In this document: one piece after another, positions 44,266-56,532 of the stretch
Numbering within the stretch: the stretch's first letter is position 1
How the letters are laid out: the number at the start of each line of letters is the position of its first letter
Assembly (NCBI GenBank): GCA_900105895.1
Contig: FNSH01000001.1
Location: 1,054,001 to 1,118,000, forward strand
DNA from: Atopobium minutum
GTDB taxonomy: Bacteria; Actinomycetota; Coriobacteriia; Coriobacteriales; Atopobiaceae
Reading direction: 5' to 3'
DNA: 64,000 bases
The notes under the pieces: generated by a model
The model's input: only the letters and a program-made list of their open reading frames with translations
Told to the model about the DNA's origin: nothing
Databases searched by the model: none
Program-made: the position numbers and the translations under genes

Positions 44266-45798
44266 ATGTCCAACAATGTGCGTCCTGTGCCACCGTCATT
44301 TGGCCACAAGGCTCTCACAGCGTTCATCTCGGCTTCATTGTGCCTTTCACTTGCGCCCGCTCAGGCGTTTGCTGTAGATGATTCAACAACGGACACCACA
44401 GCTACTACAAGTGAAGCTCCAGCTCAGCCAGCGCCTGCGTCTACAACAGACACTCCAGCTACTCCAGCATCTGAGCTGAGCGATAAGCTCACCGAGGCTG
44501 CAGCGCCCGCCACAGCTGCTGAGGCCCCTACTTCTGCTCCTGCAGTTCCTTCTGCTACTGCAGCTCCTTCTGTTGCTGCGCCTGCCTCAAATACAGAGCG
44601 TGCAGCCAATAGGGTGACCGCACCAGCACCCAAGTCCTTGGCAGATGTTTATGTTGACGGTGCAAATGGTAACGATGATACAGCATCCGGTGCTGTAGAC
44701 GCTCCTTTTAAGACCTTTGAAGCTGCACTCAAAGCAATGTCGGATGGTGGAACCGTACACGCAAAGGGCACCTTTGCTCTTACCGAAACCGTAACTATTC
44801 CGGCCAAAGCAACACTGGACATTTACGGAGACGCTACTTTTACTGGCGCCGGCAAAAACGGCTTTATTCTCTCTAAAGATGCTACTCTCAAAGCATCCAA
44901 TGGCGCGAAGCTTTCCATGTCTGGGTTTAGCACCGCTCTTATAGCTCAAGCAGGCTCTCTTATAACTGATGGCATATATAATTTCGAGAACAATGCTTCG
45001 GCAAGCAACGGTACAACCGGAATTTCTCTGAATGGTACTGTTAGAGGCAGCGCTGGTCGCGACAAACTTGTTATTACAGCAAATGACAAGAGTGAGACTA
45101 ACTTCTATGGTGCTTCTGCTGTGTTTGAGAATTGTACGGTTACCGTTACTTCTCAGAATACGGAGCGTATCAGCTGGACACTGAGTGGCTCTTGGATTGA
45201 TGGAAAGCTGCTTACGCTTAAAAATGCCAACTTTACCGTTGCGGGCATCAATGGCGGTTTCTATATCAAGCCAAGTTTCACCGATTCACATTTTACCGTT
45301 GCGGTCGGTCCTCAGGGTGCGCAGCGTACTGGTGCAACCATTCAAAATACGGGCACCATCTCCAACTCTACCGTCTCTATTAACGGTGGACGCGAGGCAG
45401 GACTTTCTATCGGCATAACGGATGGCCCCCTCACCATCACCAATTCAACACTTGATTTCAATAATGGCGGAACCGGTGGTCTTAACGTCAATACAGGCAA
45501 AGTGATACTTGAAAATTCAACCATTAAGGGTGATGGAAAGAACAGCGGTGCACTCTATGGTGCACAGGCAAAAGGCTCTATTACGTTTATCGGAAATTCT
45601 CTTGTGGAGACACCTGCAACGGCCAACTCCCATACCGGTGCCTCACAGTCCGGTGGCAGCCATGTGGTTCTTGGTGGATCCTACCATGTGTCCTATGTAC
45701 CTAACTACAATAGCTCTGCGGGGGCACTGTTCCTACCAATGGTACGGATAACGGCAATGAGAAACTTATGCTCTTTACGCTTATCGACTCAAGCGTAA
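44266..45798 (+). CDS. Cell-wall surface protein, N-terminal part (frame broken near 45720)
   Basis: Exported adhesin-like protein. The ATG at 44266 follows TTGGAGG; the upstream ATG at 44179 lacks a site. A signal peptide of about 36 residues ends at PAQAFA. Next comes a Thr/Ala/Pro-rich linker (to about residue 115), then a right-handed beta-helix-type domain beginning ADVYVDGANGNDDT, with many NSTVSI/TNSTLDF type rungs up to about residue 480. In this frame the protein ends in unrelated residues ALFLPMVRITAM and stops at 45798. Adding one G in the GGGGG run at 45720-45724 would give SAGGTVPTNGTDNGNEKL and join it to the next frame, which carries the anchor. It is therefore one gene of about 1,600 residues. 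Confidence 0.85.
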   Translation: MSNNVRPVPPSFGHKALTAFISASLCLSLAPAQAFAVDDSTTDTTATTSEAPAQPAPASTTDTPATPASELSDKLTEAAAPATAAEAPTSAPAVPSATAAPSVAAPASNTERAANRVTAPAPKSLADVYVDGANGNDDTASGAVDAPFKTFEAALKAMSDGGTVHAKGTFALTETVTIPAKATLDIYGDATFTGAGKNGFILSKDATLKASNGAKLSMSGFSTALIAQAGSLITDGIYNFENNASASNGTTGISLNGTVRGSAGRDKLVITANDKSETNFYGASAVFENCTVTVTSQNTERISWTLSGSWIDGKLLTLKNANFTVAGINGGFYIKPSFTDSHFTVAVGPQGAQRTGATIQNTGTISNSTVSINGGREAGLSIGITDGPLTITNSTLDFNNGGTGGLNVNTGKVILENSTIKGDGKNSGALYGAQAKGSITFIGNSLVETPATANSHTGASQSGGSHVVLGGSYHVSYVPNYNSSAGALFLPMVRITAMRNLCSLRLSTQA

Positions 45799-48700
45799 CT
45801 GAGCTTAACCCACTTAATATAGCAGGTAATGCCTATACCTATCCTGTAGCCAATGCATCATCTGATGGTCAGAAGCATGTTTGGGTTCCTGCAGAGAAGG
45901 TAACCTTTGAACTTAATGAGCCTGGTGCTCAGGATACGGTTTCCGCTTCGTTTACAGATGGTACAACCACTGGCAAGGAAGTTACCGCTATGCGTGGTTA
46001 TTCTCTTGCTAATGCTACTCCTGCAGCGGGAACCAATGAAGTTCCTCAGAATCCAACTGCCATAGGCTATGACTTTGTGGGATGGTTCTACAAGGTTGAT
46101 GGTGCTGAGAAACCCTTTGATGCAACTACCGCAAAGATTAGTTCTGCCACAACGGTCTACGCTAAGTGGAAAGAGAATGCCAATAGCTATGGTGTGGCCT
46201 ACCACAATAATGCTGGTGGTACGGATGTTGCCTATATCGATAAGGGCAAGAATGCAGATCGTAGCGCACAGGTATTGTCCTACGAGACCATAGCCTCTGC
46301 AAATCCAGCCTTTACTCCTAAGGGCAAGACCTTTAAGGGTTGGAATACTCAGGCAGATGGCAAGGGGCAGAGTTACGCTCCCAATCAAACCATTGCTGTT
46401 CCTGCTGGCAAGGGGTCCATTGATTTGTATGCTCAGTGGGAAGATCAGATGGCAACGGTGCGTTTCTCGGCAAACGGTGGCACCTTCTCAGAGGACAGTG
46501 TATTTAAGAAGAATCCTGATGTCTTTGAGATTTCTACAGACGCTCAGGGTGGCGAGGTAGCAACGGTAAAAGCCAAAGCAAAGGTTTTGGATAACACGAC
46601 GCTCGACGCGCTTCTGAAGTCTTTGAATTCTTCTGTGAGTACTAGAACTCCTGGACTTTATTCTCCCATTGACGATGAGGCAGCGTTTTCTTCCATTGCT
46701 ACAAAGAAGTATTCTGTTCTCGATAAACTTACCAAAAAAATAGAATTTTTTGGCATCGTTTACGGAACTAGCTACTCTTACTGGTTCACTGATGCTGATG
46801 GTGCCGCCGCAGCAGCTATTAATAACTTTACTGAAATAACCGGTGACACAACCTATTACCTTAAGTGGAAGGCCGATCCAAATATTCAGGTGATTAGCCA
46901 AGAGTCTACACTTGATGGAGATATCTACAGTGATGGCTTTATCAGCAGCAAGGATGCCAAGTTTGTAAAGACCGACTCAGAGTCCTTCTCTATGTCTGGT
47001 CAGATTGATGCCAAGAAAATTCAAGATCAGATGCAAAGTATTCAGGCTCTGTATCCACAGATTCAGGAGTCTGACTATAAGAACATTACTCTTGATGGAA
47101 CTACCTCTACCTTTACTGCAACAGTTACCTTCCCAGAAGGAGTAAAGGTTCCTGAGAATCCTACTATTACTACAAGGGGCTTGGGTAAGGCATTTACGGT
47201 TGCCTCTACTGAGGTAAAGGGACAGACGGTTAGCGTTGTCTTTAAGCTAGTGGATGGTATCAATAATTACCAGGCACTCAAGGATGCTGTTGATTCTACT
47301 GGTATGGATGATGCTGAACAGACTGCTCAAACGGGAGAGCACCCTATTTCAGTAACAGTAGGCGGTCTTACGTTGGACGGCAGCAAGCTCAATAATGATC
47401 AAAAGCTTGTTACAACCGGTACGGTAGAAGGTAACTTTAGCGCCATAGCTTCTGTAGCAAGCGGTAAAACAAAGAAATTTGACTTTAGCTGGAAGGCTAC
47501 CCAATCCGAGAGGGGTAGGGACAAGGATGCTAAAGACAATACCACGATCCAACATACTATTATTGCCGTAAAGACAGTTCAGCAAACACTTCCTGCTGAC
47601 CTTCTCATCAATGGTGACTCCACACATGAAGATGTGTATGGCGTACTGGCTGGGCAAAAGGTTGATGTAACAGGTTCTGTAAATGTCACATCCATCAAAA
47701 ACCAGATGGTTGCTATTGAGGCTCTATATCCCAATACACCACACAACGAGATTGGTGTATCGATAAAGGACTTTGGCTTTACGGCCAAGCTTACCCTGCC
47801 TGAAGGCATGACTATGCCTACAGATCTCACTCCGGAGTCCCTGCAGCTCAAGAACTTTGGTGGCTTTAAGGTCACTAAGGTAGAAGTGAAGGATAACGTA
47901 GCTACGGTATCTATGGCCATAGCTGACAACATTACCACCTATGAACAGCTTAAAAAGCTTGTAGATGCAACTGGCGACGCAAACGGTTGGATGAGCCTTA
48001 CACTCCCCAATGTTACGGTCAACTCTGATGTTGCTGACAACCAGGTTCTTACAGCAACTGCTGAGGTATCTGGCTTCTTTGATGCTTTGGCAACCCATGG
48101 CTCTACAACCAAGGCCTTCTCGTTTGCCTGGAATGGTGAGCAGTGGGCGGATGGCAAGGACAGTATAGCTTCCGATCCCAAGGCAATTCAGGCATCGGTT
48201 CAGACTCCTACCACCGTAATCTCAACGTTGCCTGCAGACCTTTTGGTTGGCGACAACACAGAGCATGATGAGATCTTTACTACGATCGCTGGCAGTAAGG
48301 TAAGCTACACCGGTGCTCTGAATGTTGACTCCATTAAGAAGCAGATGGCTTATATTGAGAATCTCTATCCAGGTGTAGATAAGTCTCAGATTTCGGTAAA
48401 TGTTGCAGAGTGCAGCTTTACAGCAACCCTTGAGGCACCTGAGGGTGTTACCATTCCTGCTAATGTCGTGGCAACCCCTGAAAACTTTGGCGATGCCTTT
48501 GAGATTACTAAGGTAGAAACTAATGGCAACAAGGTTGCTGTGACCTTGAAGCTCAAGGACGGCATCACTAAGTACTCTGAGCTCCAGGATGCCGTAGCTA
48601 AGGCTGGCGATGCAAACGGTTGGATGAAGCTTACCCTGCATGACCTGATGGTCAATAGCGACGTAGCTCCTGGTACCAAACTTACCATGGTGGGTACTAT

Positions 48701-49106
48701 TACAGGAAGCATGAAGGCAACCGCTACTTCTCCTGGCGGTCACAGCAAGGCATTTAGCTTTGTATGGAATGGCGAGCAATGGCCTGAGGGCAAGGATGCT
48801 ACCACTGATCCCACCGACAAGTCTATTAGCTTTACGCTTACCGTTAAGGCCGCGGACAATCCTGATAACCCTGACAACCCCAATAACCCGGACAATCCTT
48901 CCAATCCGGATAACCCCAACCAGCCTTCTAAGCCTGGTACCGGTAAGACCAAGGTTACGCCTCAAAACAAGGCTCAGTCCAAGAAGATGATTCCTCAGAC
49001 TGGGGATGTTGCTACGAGTGCAAGTACCCTTGCAGGTATAGCAGCTGCTGGTATTGCGGCGCTGGGTGCTCACTTTGGTATTCGTCGTAAAAATGACGAA
49101 GAATAA
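45714..49106 (+). CDS. Cell-wall surface protein, C-terminal part with IPQTG anchor
   Basis: Second frame of the same gene; it is open from 45714, and the first ATG at 45768 has no ribosome site. Counting from that ATG, residues about 100-230 and 335-372 hold InlB-type repeats (YDFVGWFYK...TTVYAKWKE, TFKGWNTQADGKGQ...DLYAQWED). Three tandem domains of about 200 residues follow (about 374-600, 606-815, 818-1020), each with LPADLL-like openings, an IKxQMxxIExLYP helix and a FSFxWNGEQWxxGKD ending in the last two. A PDNP-rich spacer leads to the sorting signal IPQTGD at 48990, a hydrophobic stretch and RRKNDEE. Sortase A-type anchoring is expected, with Ile in place of Leu. Confidence 0.88.
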   Translation, partial: LCGGTVPTNGTDNGNEKLMLFTLIDSSVTELNPLNIAGNAYTYPVANASSDGQKHVWVPAEKVTFELNEPGAQDTVSASFTDGTTTGKEVTAMRGYSLANATPAAGTNEVPQNPTAIGYDFVGWFYKVDGAEKPFDATTAKISSATTVYAKWKENANSYGVAYHNNAGGTDVAYIDKGKNADRSAQVLSYETIASANPAFTPKGKTFKGWNTQADGKGQSYAPNQTIAVPAGKGSIDLYAQWEDQMATVRFSANGGTFSEDSVFKKNPDVFEISTDAQGGEVATVKAKAKVLDNTTLDALLKSLNSSVSTRTPGLYSPIDDEAAFSSIATKKYSVLDKLTKKIEFFGIVYGTSYSYWFTDADGAAAAAINNFTEITGDTTYYLKWKADPNIQVISQESTLDGDIYSDGFISSKDAKFVKTDSESFSMSGQIDAKKIQDQMQSIQALYPQIQESDYKNITLDGTTSTFTATVTFPEGVKVPENPTITTRGLGKAFTVASTEVKGQTVSVVFKLVDGINNYQALKDAVDSTGMDDAEQTAQTGEHPISVTVGGLTLDGSKLNNDQKLVTTGTVEGNFSAIASVASGKTKKFDFSWKATQSERGRDKDAKDNTTIQHTIIAVKTVQQTLPADLLINGDSTHEDVYGVLAGQKVDVTGSVNVTSIKNQMVAIEALYPNTPHNEIGVSIKDFGFTAKLTLPEGMTMPTDLTPESLQLKNFGGFKVTKVEVKDNVATVSMAIADNITTYEQLKKLVDATGDANGWMSLTLPNVTVNSDVADNQVLTATAEVSGFFDALATHGSTTKAFSFAWNGEQWADGKDSIASDPKAIQASVQTPTTVISTLPADLLVGDNTEHDEIFTTIAGSKVSYTGALNVDSIKKQMAYIENLYPGVDKSQISVNVAECSFTATLEAPEGVTIPANVVATPENFGDAFEITKVETNGNKVAVTLKLKDGITKYSELQDAVAKAGDANGWMKLTLHDLMVNSDVAPGTKLTMVGTITGSMKATATSPGGHSKAFSFVWNGEQWPEGKDATTDPTDKSISFTLTVKAADNPDNPDNPNNPDNPSNPDNPNQPSKPGTGKTKVTPQNKAQSKKMIPQTGDVATSASTLAGIAAAGIAALGAHFGIRRKNDEE

Positions 49107-49190
49107 TTGGAGTGCTGAGTTACGTACGGTACCCCAAGAGCAAGAGGGCGATAAGAACGTTGCGTCCTAAAAGCTTTGGAGAAAGCTAAG

Positions 49191-49229
49191 AAAGAAGAGG
49201 TTGGCCATAAGGTCAACCTCTTCTTTATT
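49191..49229 (+). terminator. Terminator after surface protein gene
   Basis: AAAGAAGAGGTTGGCC (49191-49206) pairs with GGTCAACCTCTTCTTT (49211-49226) with one mismatch and a 4-base loop, followed by ATTATG. Confidence 0.88.
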
Positions 49230-49336
49230 ATGTGTCCGAGCAACAACGTACAATAGAAATGTAAGGTAAAAGTTTGGTTGATGTTTTTTAGCCAAGGCTT
49301 GCAGGTGTACCAAAAAATGAGGAGTTACAGACGCTC

Positions 49337-50515
49337 ATGAAGTTCATTCACACGTCAGACTTACATCTGGGTAAAAAAATTGCAAACTTTTCTTTAGAGC
49401 AAGATCAGAGCTACATGATGAACCAGCTATTAGAGGCTGCAGTTTCTCAAAACGTGCAAGCCCTTGTAGTGTCGGGAGATATATTTGATACACCAGCTCC
49501 TCCAGATTATGCAACACGTTTATGGGATGAGTTTCTTACACGTATGGCGCAGGCAAACATTCCTGTATTGGTGGTGAGTGGAAACCATGATTCCGGTGCT
49601 CGCTTGGGTTGTGGTTCACGTCTGTTTACTCAGTCAGGTATTCATATTGCCGGTGAGCTTACTGGTGAACTGATGCCTATTAGTGTTGCAGGCGTTAATT
49701 TTTGGCTCATTCCGTTTGTGCGACCTTCTGATGTTCGTGCTTGGATAGCCTTGCAAAAAGAGGAACAAGTTTCGTTGAGTAGCTATGAAGAGGCGTTGCG
49801 TGCTGTTGTTTCCGCAATCCGTAGGCATCCGGCTTTTGCAGATGGACCCAATGTCTGTGTTGCTCATCAATTTATTACAGCGGGTAGCATGAAGCCTCAG
49901 CTGAGTGAGTCAGAGCGCGGTGGGTTTGGTCCTTCGGTAGGCACGTTGGACAACATAGATGCTTCCGTGTTTGATGGCTTTGCATATGTAGCGCTAGGAC
50001 ACATCCATGCTCCACAAAGCATTGGTCGTCCTACGATTCGCTACAGCGGTACGCCACTTAAATATTCCAGCTCAGAAGCACGGCAATGTAAAAGTTTTGT
50101 GCTGGTAGACATTTTAGAAAGTGGAGAGCTGCATCATACGTTGATGCCATTCTCTGCTCTGCATGATTTTAGAGTAGTAGAAGGCTCCTTGGATGAACTG
50201 GAGCAGCTGGCTGCTACACAGTCTGAGCAAGAAAAAGAGGATTTTGTTCACGTAACAGTGGTGGAAGATAACCCTGTGGATGTGGTGGCTCGCATTAAGT
50301 ATCTGTGGCCTTACTATGCGGGAATAACAGTGCAGTCACATGTAAACACTGTAGCAGGTACTTCCTCGGCGCCCTCGCAGGAAAAGCTAGAGAACAGCAG
50401 TCTCAAAGAGCTGTTCTTGGACTTTTTTGCTTATCAACTTGGCAAGCAGGCATCGCAAGAAGAAGAGGCTCTGGTAGTACAAGCGCTTGCACACAGTTCA
50501 AAGGAGTTGATGTAG
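49337..50515 (+). CDS. sbcD: Nuclease SbcD, Mre11-like
   Basis: Metallophosphoesterase subunit of the SbcCD complex, which cuts hairpins and protein-blocked DNA ends. It has 392 residues. FIHTSDLHLGK, VVSGDIFDT, VSGNHDSG and ALGHIHAP carry the two-metal site. Its stop codon is directly followed by the GTG of sbcC, so subunits are coupled. It has a longer than usual C-terminal region (about residues 330-392), perhaps a linker to SbcC. Confidence 0.96.
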   Translation: MKFIHTSDLHLGKKIANFSLEQDQSYMMNQLLEAAVSQNVQALVVSGDIFDTPAPPDYATRLWDEFLTRMAQANIPVLVVSGNHDSGARLGCGSRLFTQSGIHIAGELTGELMPISVAGVNFWLIPFVRPSDVRAWIALQKEEQVSLSSYEEALRAVVSAIRRHPAFADGPNVCVAHQFITAGSMKPQLSESERGGFGPSVGTLDNIDASVFDGFAYVALGHIHAPQSIGRPTIRYSGTPLKYSSSEARQCKSFVLVDILESGELHHTLMPFSALHDFRVVEGSLDELEQLAATQSEQEKEDFVHVTVVEDNPVDVVARIKYLWPYYAGITVQSHVNTVAGTSSAPSQEKLENSSLKELFLDFFAYQLGKQASQEEEALVVQALAHSSKELM

Positions 50516-53350
50516 GTGAAGCCTCTGCAGCTTTTGCTCACAGCCTTTGGCCCCTATGTGCAGCAAACCACTATAGATTTCACAGAGCTTGGGCGGCATG
50601 GTCTGTTCTTGATTTACGGAGATACAGGCTCCGGTAAAACCATGCTCTTTGATGCCCTATGCTTTGCGCTCTATGGAGAGACATCTGGCGGTCGTGATCC
50701 TGCCCAGCTGCGTAGCAATTACGCTTCTCCTGATCAAATTTGTTCCGTTAGCTTTAGCTTTGAGCACAATGGTAAGAACTATCATGTGAGGCGCGAACCC
50801 GCTCAACTGGTCAAGAAACGTCGTAGATCAAGTGGGGGAGATGATACAACCCTGCGTTCACCACAGGCTGAATTGCTTTGTGGCAAGACCGTGATCCAAA
50901 ATGCGCCCACTAAGGTTACTGCGGCAGTCGTAGAGCTCTTAGGTCTTGATGCAGATCAATTCCGCCAGGTAACCATGATTGCTCAAGGTGCTTTTCGTGA
51001 GTTGTTAACAGCAAAAAGTTCCGCTCGAGAAGAAATTCTACGCAAGATTTTTATGACTCAGCAGCTCAAGGGCTTTCAAGAGATTCTTAAGCAGCAAAAG
51101 GCAACAGCACAAGCGGCATATGAGCAACAGATGGTATTGCTTGCCAACGAGTTTGCTCATCTCGACCTTGAGGCAGTACAACATATTGGTCAAAACCAGG
51201 ATAGTTTGTTAGTACTGCAACAAGAGAATGCTATTCGTGCAGTACCTCAGCAAGCTATCATAGATGCTACAGATATACTGCTCAAAGAGCTTTCTGGTGC
51301 TTCTACTCACGCAAGAGAGCTGCTTGACCAGGCCCGAAAACAGGAGCATGAGACACAGTCACAGCTTGAGCAACTTCGTCATAAGAGGCAGCTTCTTGAG
51401 GTGGCTCAGCAAAATTGCAGTGAAGTTGCGCGCATGAGGGCTGTACATGCTCAGACAACAGAAGCATTTGATGAGATACAAAGCATATATTCAGAGCGAT
51501 ATGAGCAGCTTATCGCACAAAAAGCACAGCTAGAACAAAGTTTTCCCAGCTACGATGCCCTGGCTGACCACCAAAAAACGCTGGAACGTTTGCAAACACA
51601 GCTCACTGAGTTGGATACAACGCAGCGTGAACAACAGGCTTCGCAAAAACGCATCCAGCAGGACTATCAAGAGGCACTCCAAGCACAAAAAGAGCTCCCT
51701 CAGCTTACGGAAGAAGTGGCTCAGCTGTCCAAAGACATAGAGCACTGTGAGCAACAGATTGCGCATACCAAGCAGCTATCCGATCAGTATGCATCCATAC
51801 AAGCAAGTCGGGCTTCTGTCGAGAAAACCCAAGATGCGCTTAAGGGTGCTCGGGATGTGAGGGATCACAAGCAGGCACTGGCAGATGCTCTTATGGATGC
51901 TTTTACCGCAGGCAGTGCCTATGTTTTGGCAAAAAGCTTGCAAGCGGGAAAGCCCTGTCCCGTTTGTGGATCAACTGATCATCCTTTACCTGCTACCAGT
52001 ACGGATGAACCTCCCACAAAAGAGCAGCTCGATACAGCAGCGCAAGCAGTAAAACGGGCGCAACAAGCCTATGAACAGGCGTCGCAAAGCCATATTTCTG
52101 CTACCGAGAAATACCGCGCGCTTCAAACATCGTATATACAAACCGCCTCTGAGTTTTTACAAGCACATGTTTCGGACGCGACAACGGCACAGACACAGAT
52201 TGCTGATTGTTTGAAACAAGACACTCAACAAGTAGAAAAGTGGAGAGCTGCATATACAGAAGCTTCTTCTCGCCAAGCCATATTGCAAAAAAAGGCAGAG
52301 GCTGTAGAAGAACTGGAGGCCCAGCTGGCCAATCTAGCAGCACAACAACAGCAGACGCAAGCTCAGCTATCTGAGGCACAGCTTGAGGATACTCGTGTGC
52401 GCTCGCTGGTGGATGAGTTGTTGGGTGCCCTGGAATTTGACACAAAAGAGGCTGCAGAGCAGTACTTGTCGCGGCTCAAACAGAAGCGTGCGGAGCTTGA
52501 AAGTGGCTATCAGGAAGCTCAAACGGCTTGTGATGATGCGAAGAAGCAGCTCGTGACTGCGCAGGCAACCTTTGATGTTTCATTGTCTCGTTTGGAAGAG
52601 CTGGGACTTACGCTTGATAGTATCCTTGAAGACAGCACTCACCTGCAGCGAGCATATGAAGAGGCCGGTGCCATAACACGCCAGAGGGAAGAAGTTTTTA
52701 CAAAGCTGTCGGCAAGCCTTTTGCATAATGAGCAAATTTCTTCTCGCATGCGCGAGCTCTATGCTCAGTTGCCTGCTCTAAAGCAGGCCTGGCAAGCAGC
52801 ACGGGAGGTTTCCAGTGTAGCATCGGGCGATATTACCAGTGCTCTGTCCTCCACTGCCAAGCGCGTATCCTTTGAGCGCTATGTTATGAGTTACTACTTT
52901 AATCAGGTGCTTACCTGCGCTAATTATCGCCTGCATACCATGTCTTCCGGGCGCTACCAGCTGGTTCGTTCTGATCAAGCAAAGGGACGTCGTCAAACAG
53001 GCTTGGATATTGATGTGTATGACAGCTGGAATGGAAAAACACGTCCTGTGGACACCCTGTCTGGTGGAGAATCGTTTGAGGCGTCATTATCGCTAGCGCT
53101 TGGTTTATCAGACTATGTGCAGCGGCAGACGGGCGGTATTGCGCTTGATACCGTGTTTATCGATGAAGGCTTTGGAACGCTTGATCCCGACACGCTCGAT
53201 CAAGTCATGAATGTTCTGTCTGAGCTTGCGTCGAGTGACTGTTTGGTGGGTATTATTAGCCACGTGGAAGAATTGCGTCAGCAAATTCCAAAGCGCATTG
53301 AAGTTACCGCAACAAACACGGGCAGCTCCGCTCAAATTGTTTGTGAATAA
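50516..53350 (+). CDS. sbcC: Nuclease SbcC, Rad50-like ATPase
   Basis: SMC-like ATPase partner of SbcD, 944 residues. Walker A YGDTGSGKTMLFDALCFALYGET is near residue 35. Two long coiled-coil arms flank the zinc hook CPVC at residues 481-484. The C-terminal domain has signature LSGGESFEASLSLALGLSDY and Walker B LDTVFIDEGFGTLD. Starts at a GTG immediately after sbcD. Confidence 0.96.
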   Translation: MKPLQLLLTAFGPYVQQTTIDFTELGRHGLFLIYGDTGSGKTMLFDALCFALYGETSGGRDPAQLRSNYASPDQICSVSFSFEHNGKNYHVRREPAQLVKKRRRSSGGDDTTLRSPQAELLCGKTVIQNAPTKVTAAVVELLGLDADQFRQVTMIAQGAFRELLTAKSSAREEILRKIFMTQQLKGFQEILKQQKATAQAAYEQQMVLLANEFAHLDLEAVQHIGQNQDSLLVLQQENAIRAVPQQAIIDATDILLKELSGASTHARELLDQARKQEHETQSQLEQLRHKRQLLEVAQQNCSEVARMRAVHAQTTEAFDEIQSIYSERYEQLIAQKAQLEQSFPSYDALADHQKTLERLQTQLTELDTTQREQQASQKRIQQDYQEALQAQKELPQLTEEVAQLSKDIEHCEQQIAHTKQLSDQYASIQASRASVEKTQDALKGARDVRDHKQALADALMDAFTAGSAYVLAKSLQAGKPCPVCGSTDHPLPATSTDEPPTKEQLDTAAQAVKRAQQAYEQASQSHISATEKYRALQTSYIQTASEFLQAHVSDATTAQTQIADCLKQDTQQVEKWRAAYTEASSRQAILQKKAEAVEELEAQLANLAAQQQQTQAQLSEAQLEDTRVRSLVDELLGALEFDTKEAAEQYLSRLKQKRAELESGYQEAQTACDDAKKQLVTAQATFDVSLSRLEELGLTLDSILEDSTHLQRAYEEAGAITRQREEVFTKLSASLLHNEQISSRMRELYAQLPALKQAWQAAREVSSVASGDITSALSSTAKRVSFERYVMSYYFNQVLTCANYRLHTMSSGRYQLVRSDQAKGRRQTGLDIDVYDSWNGKTRPVDTLSGGESFEASLSLALGLSDYVQRQTGGIALDTVFIDEGFGTLDPDTLDQVMNVLSELASSDCLVGIISHVEELRQQIPKRIEVTATNTGSSAQIVCE

Positions 53351-55597
<2,247 letters not shown>

Positions 55598-56532
55598 ATG
55601 GGTTGCATAGTTACCGAAGGCTTCATGCCTTTTATGGGATATCAAACGTATTATCGCATTGTTGGAAACTGGAGTGCACACACCACACCAAAACAAGCTC
55701 CGCTTATCCTGTTGCATGGCGGTCCCGGCTCTACCCACAACTATATGGAGCTTCTCGATAGCCTAGCCGATGACGGTCGTGCTGTTATAAGTTACGACCA
55801 GTTGGGTTGCGGTCAGTCCTTTGTAGAAGGGCATCCAGAGTTGTGGCATGCTCAAACCTGGGTCGATGAGCTACGGGCGCTGATAGATTATCTTGGGATT
55901 ACGCGCTTTCATGTGCTGGGCCAGTCTTGGGGCGGTATGCTGGCGCTTACGTATTTGGCGGATTGTCAGCCAAAGGGTGTGCAGTCGGTTGTGCTTTCAA
56001 GCACGCTGCCTTCTTCGCAGCTGTGGGGAAAAGAAAACCATAGAATGGCGCGCATGCTTCCTGAGCATGAATGGGAAGCACTGGATTATGCCGAGAAAAC
56101 CGGTGATTATAGCTCTGATGCCTACGCGCAGGCGATAGACCACTACATGCAGCTTCATTGTTGTGACGACAGCTATGGTCCAGATGCCCCGAGTGTTTGA
56201 GGCGTCCCAAAAAGTCTGGCACCGAGTGCTATGAAACTGCCTGGGGACCCAATGAACTTATGCCGCAAGGCACACTTAAAGATTGGGATTATACGGAAGC
56301 ACTGCCCAGTATCAAGGTACCTGCGCTTATCGTGAGCGGCACGGATGATCTTTGCACGCCGCTGGTTGCAAAAACCATGTTTGATGGCTTGCCTCAGACG
56401 CGCTGGGAATTGTTTGAGGGCTGCCGTCACATGTGTTTTGCGGACGACAACCCCCGGTATATAGAGCTTATGCATGCGTGGCTGCAAGAGCATGACGAGC
56501 CTAGGTGCGAACCTACGCGGCCGCTAGTCTAG
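55598..56532 (+). pseudogene. pip: Proline iminopeptidase, frameshifted
   Basis: Alpha/beta hydrolase that removes N-terminal proline from peptides. The start ATG follows GGGAAGGG, directly after ligA. The first part has LLHGGPGSTHNYM, SYDQLGCGQS and the nucleophile motif GQSWGGML (near residue 112). It runs to DDSYGPDAP and then shifts to SV-stop at 56200. The second part, in another frame from 56197, has RRPKKSGTECYETAWGPNEL, SGTDDLCTPLVA (acid) and EGCRHMCFAD (histidine). One extra base at 56190-56191 would give APECLRRPKKSGTE and restore an intact protein of about 311 residues. The 3' end overlaps the convergent nitroreductase by nine bases. Confidence 0.85.

Noticed and set aside
48857..48935. 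PDNP-type repeats as a CRISPR or satellite array
   Set aside because: They are in frame and encode the proline-rich wall-spanning segment of the surface protein.
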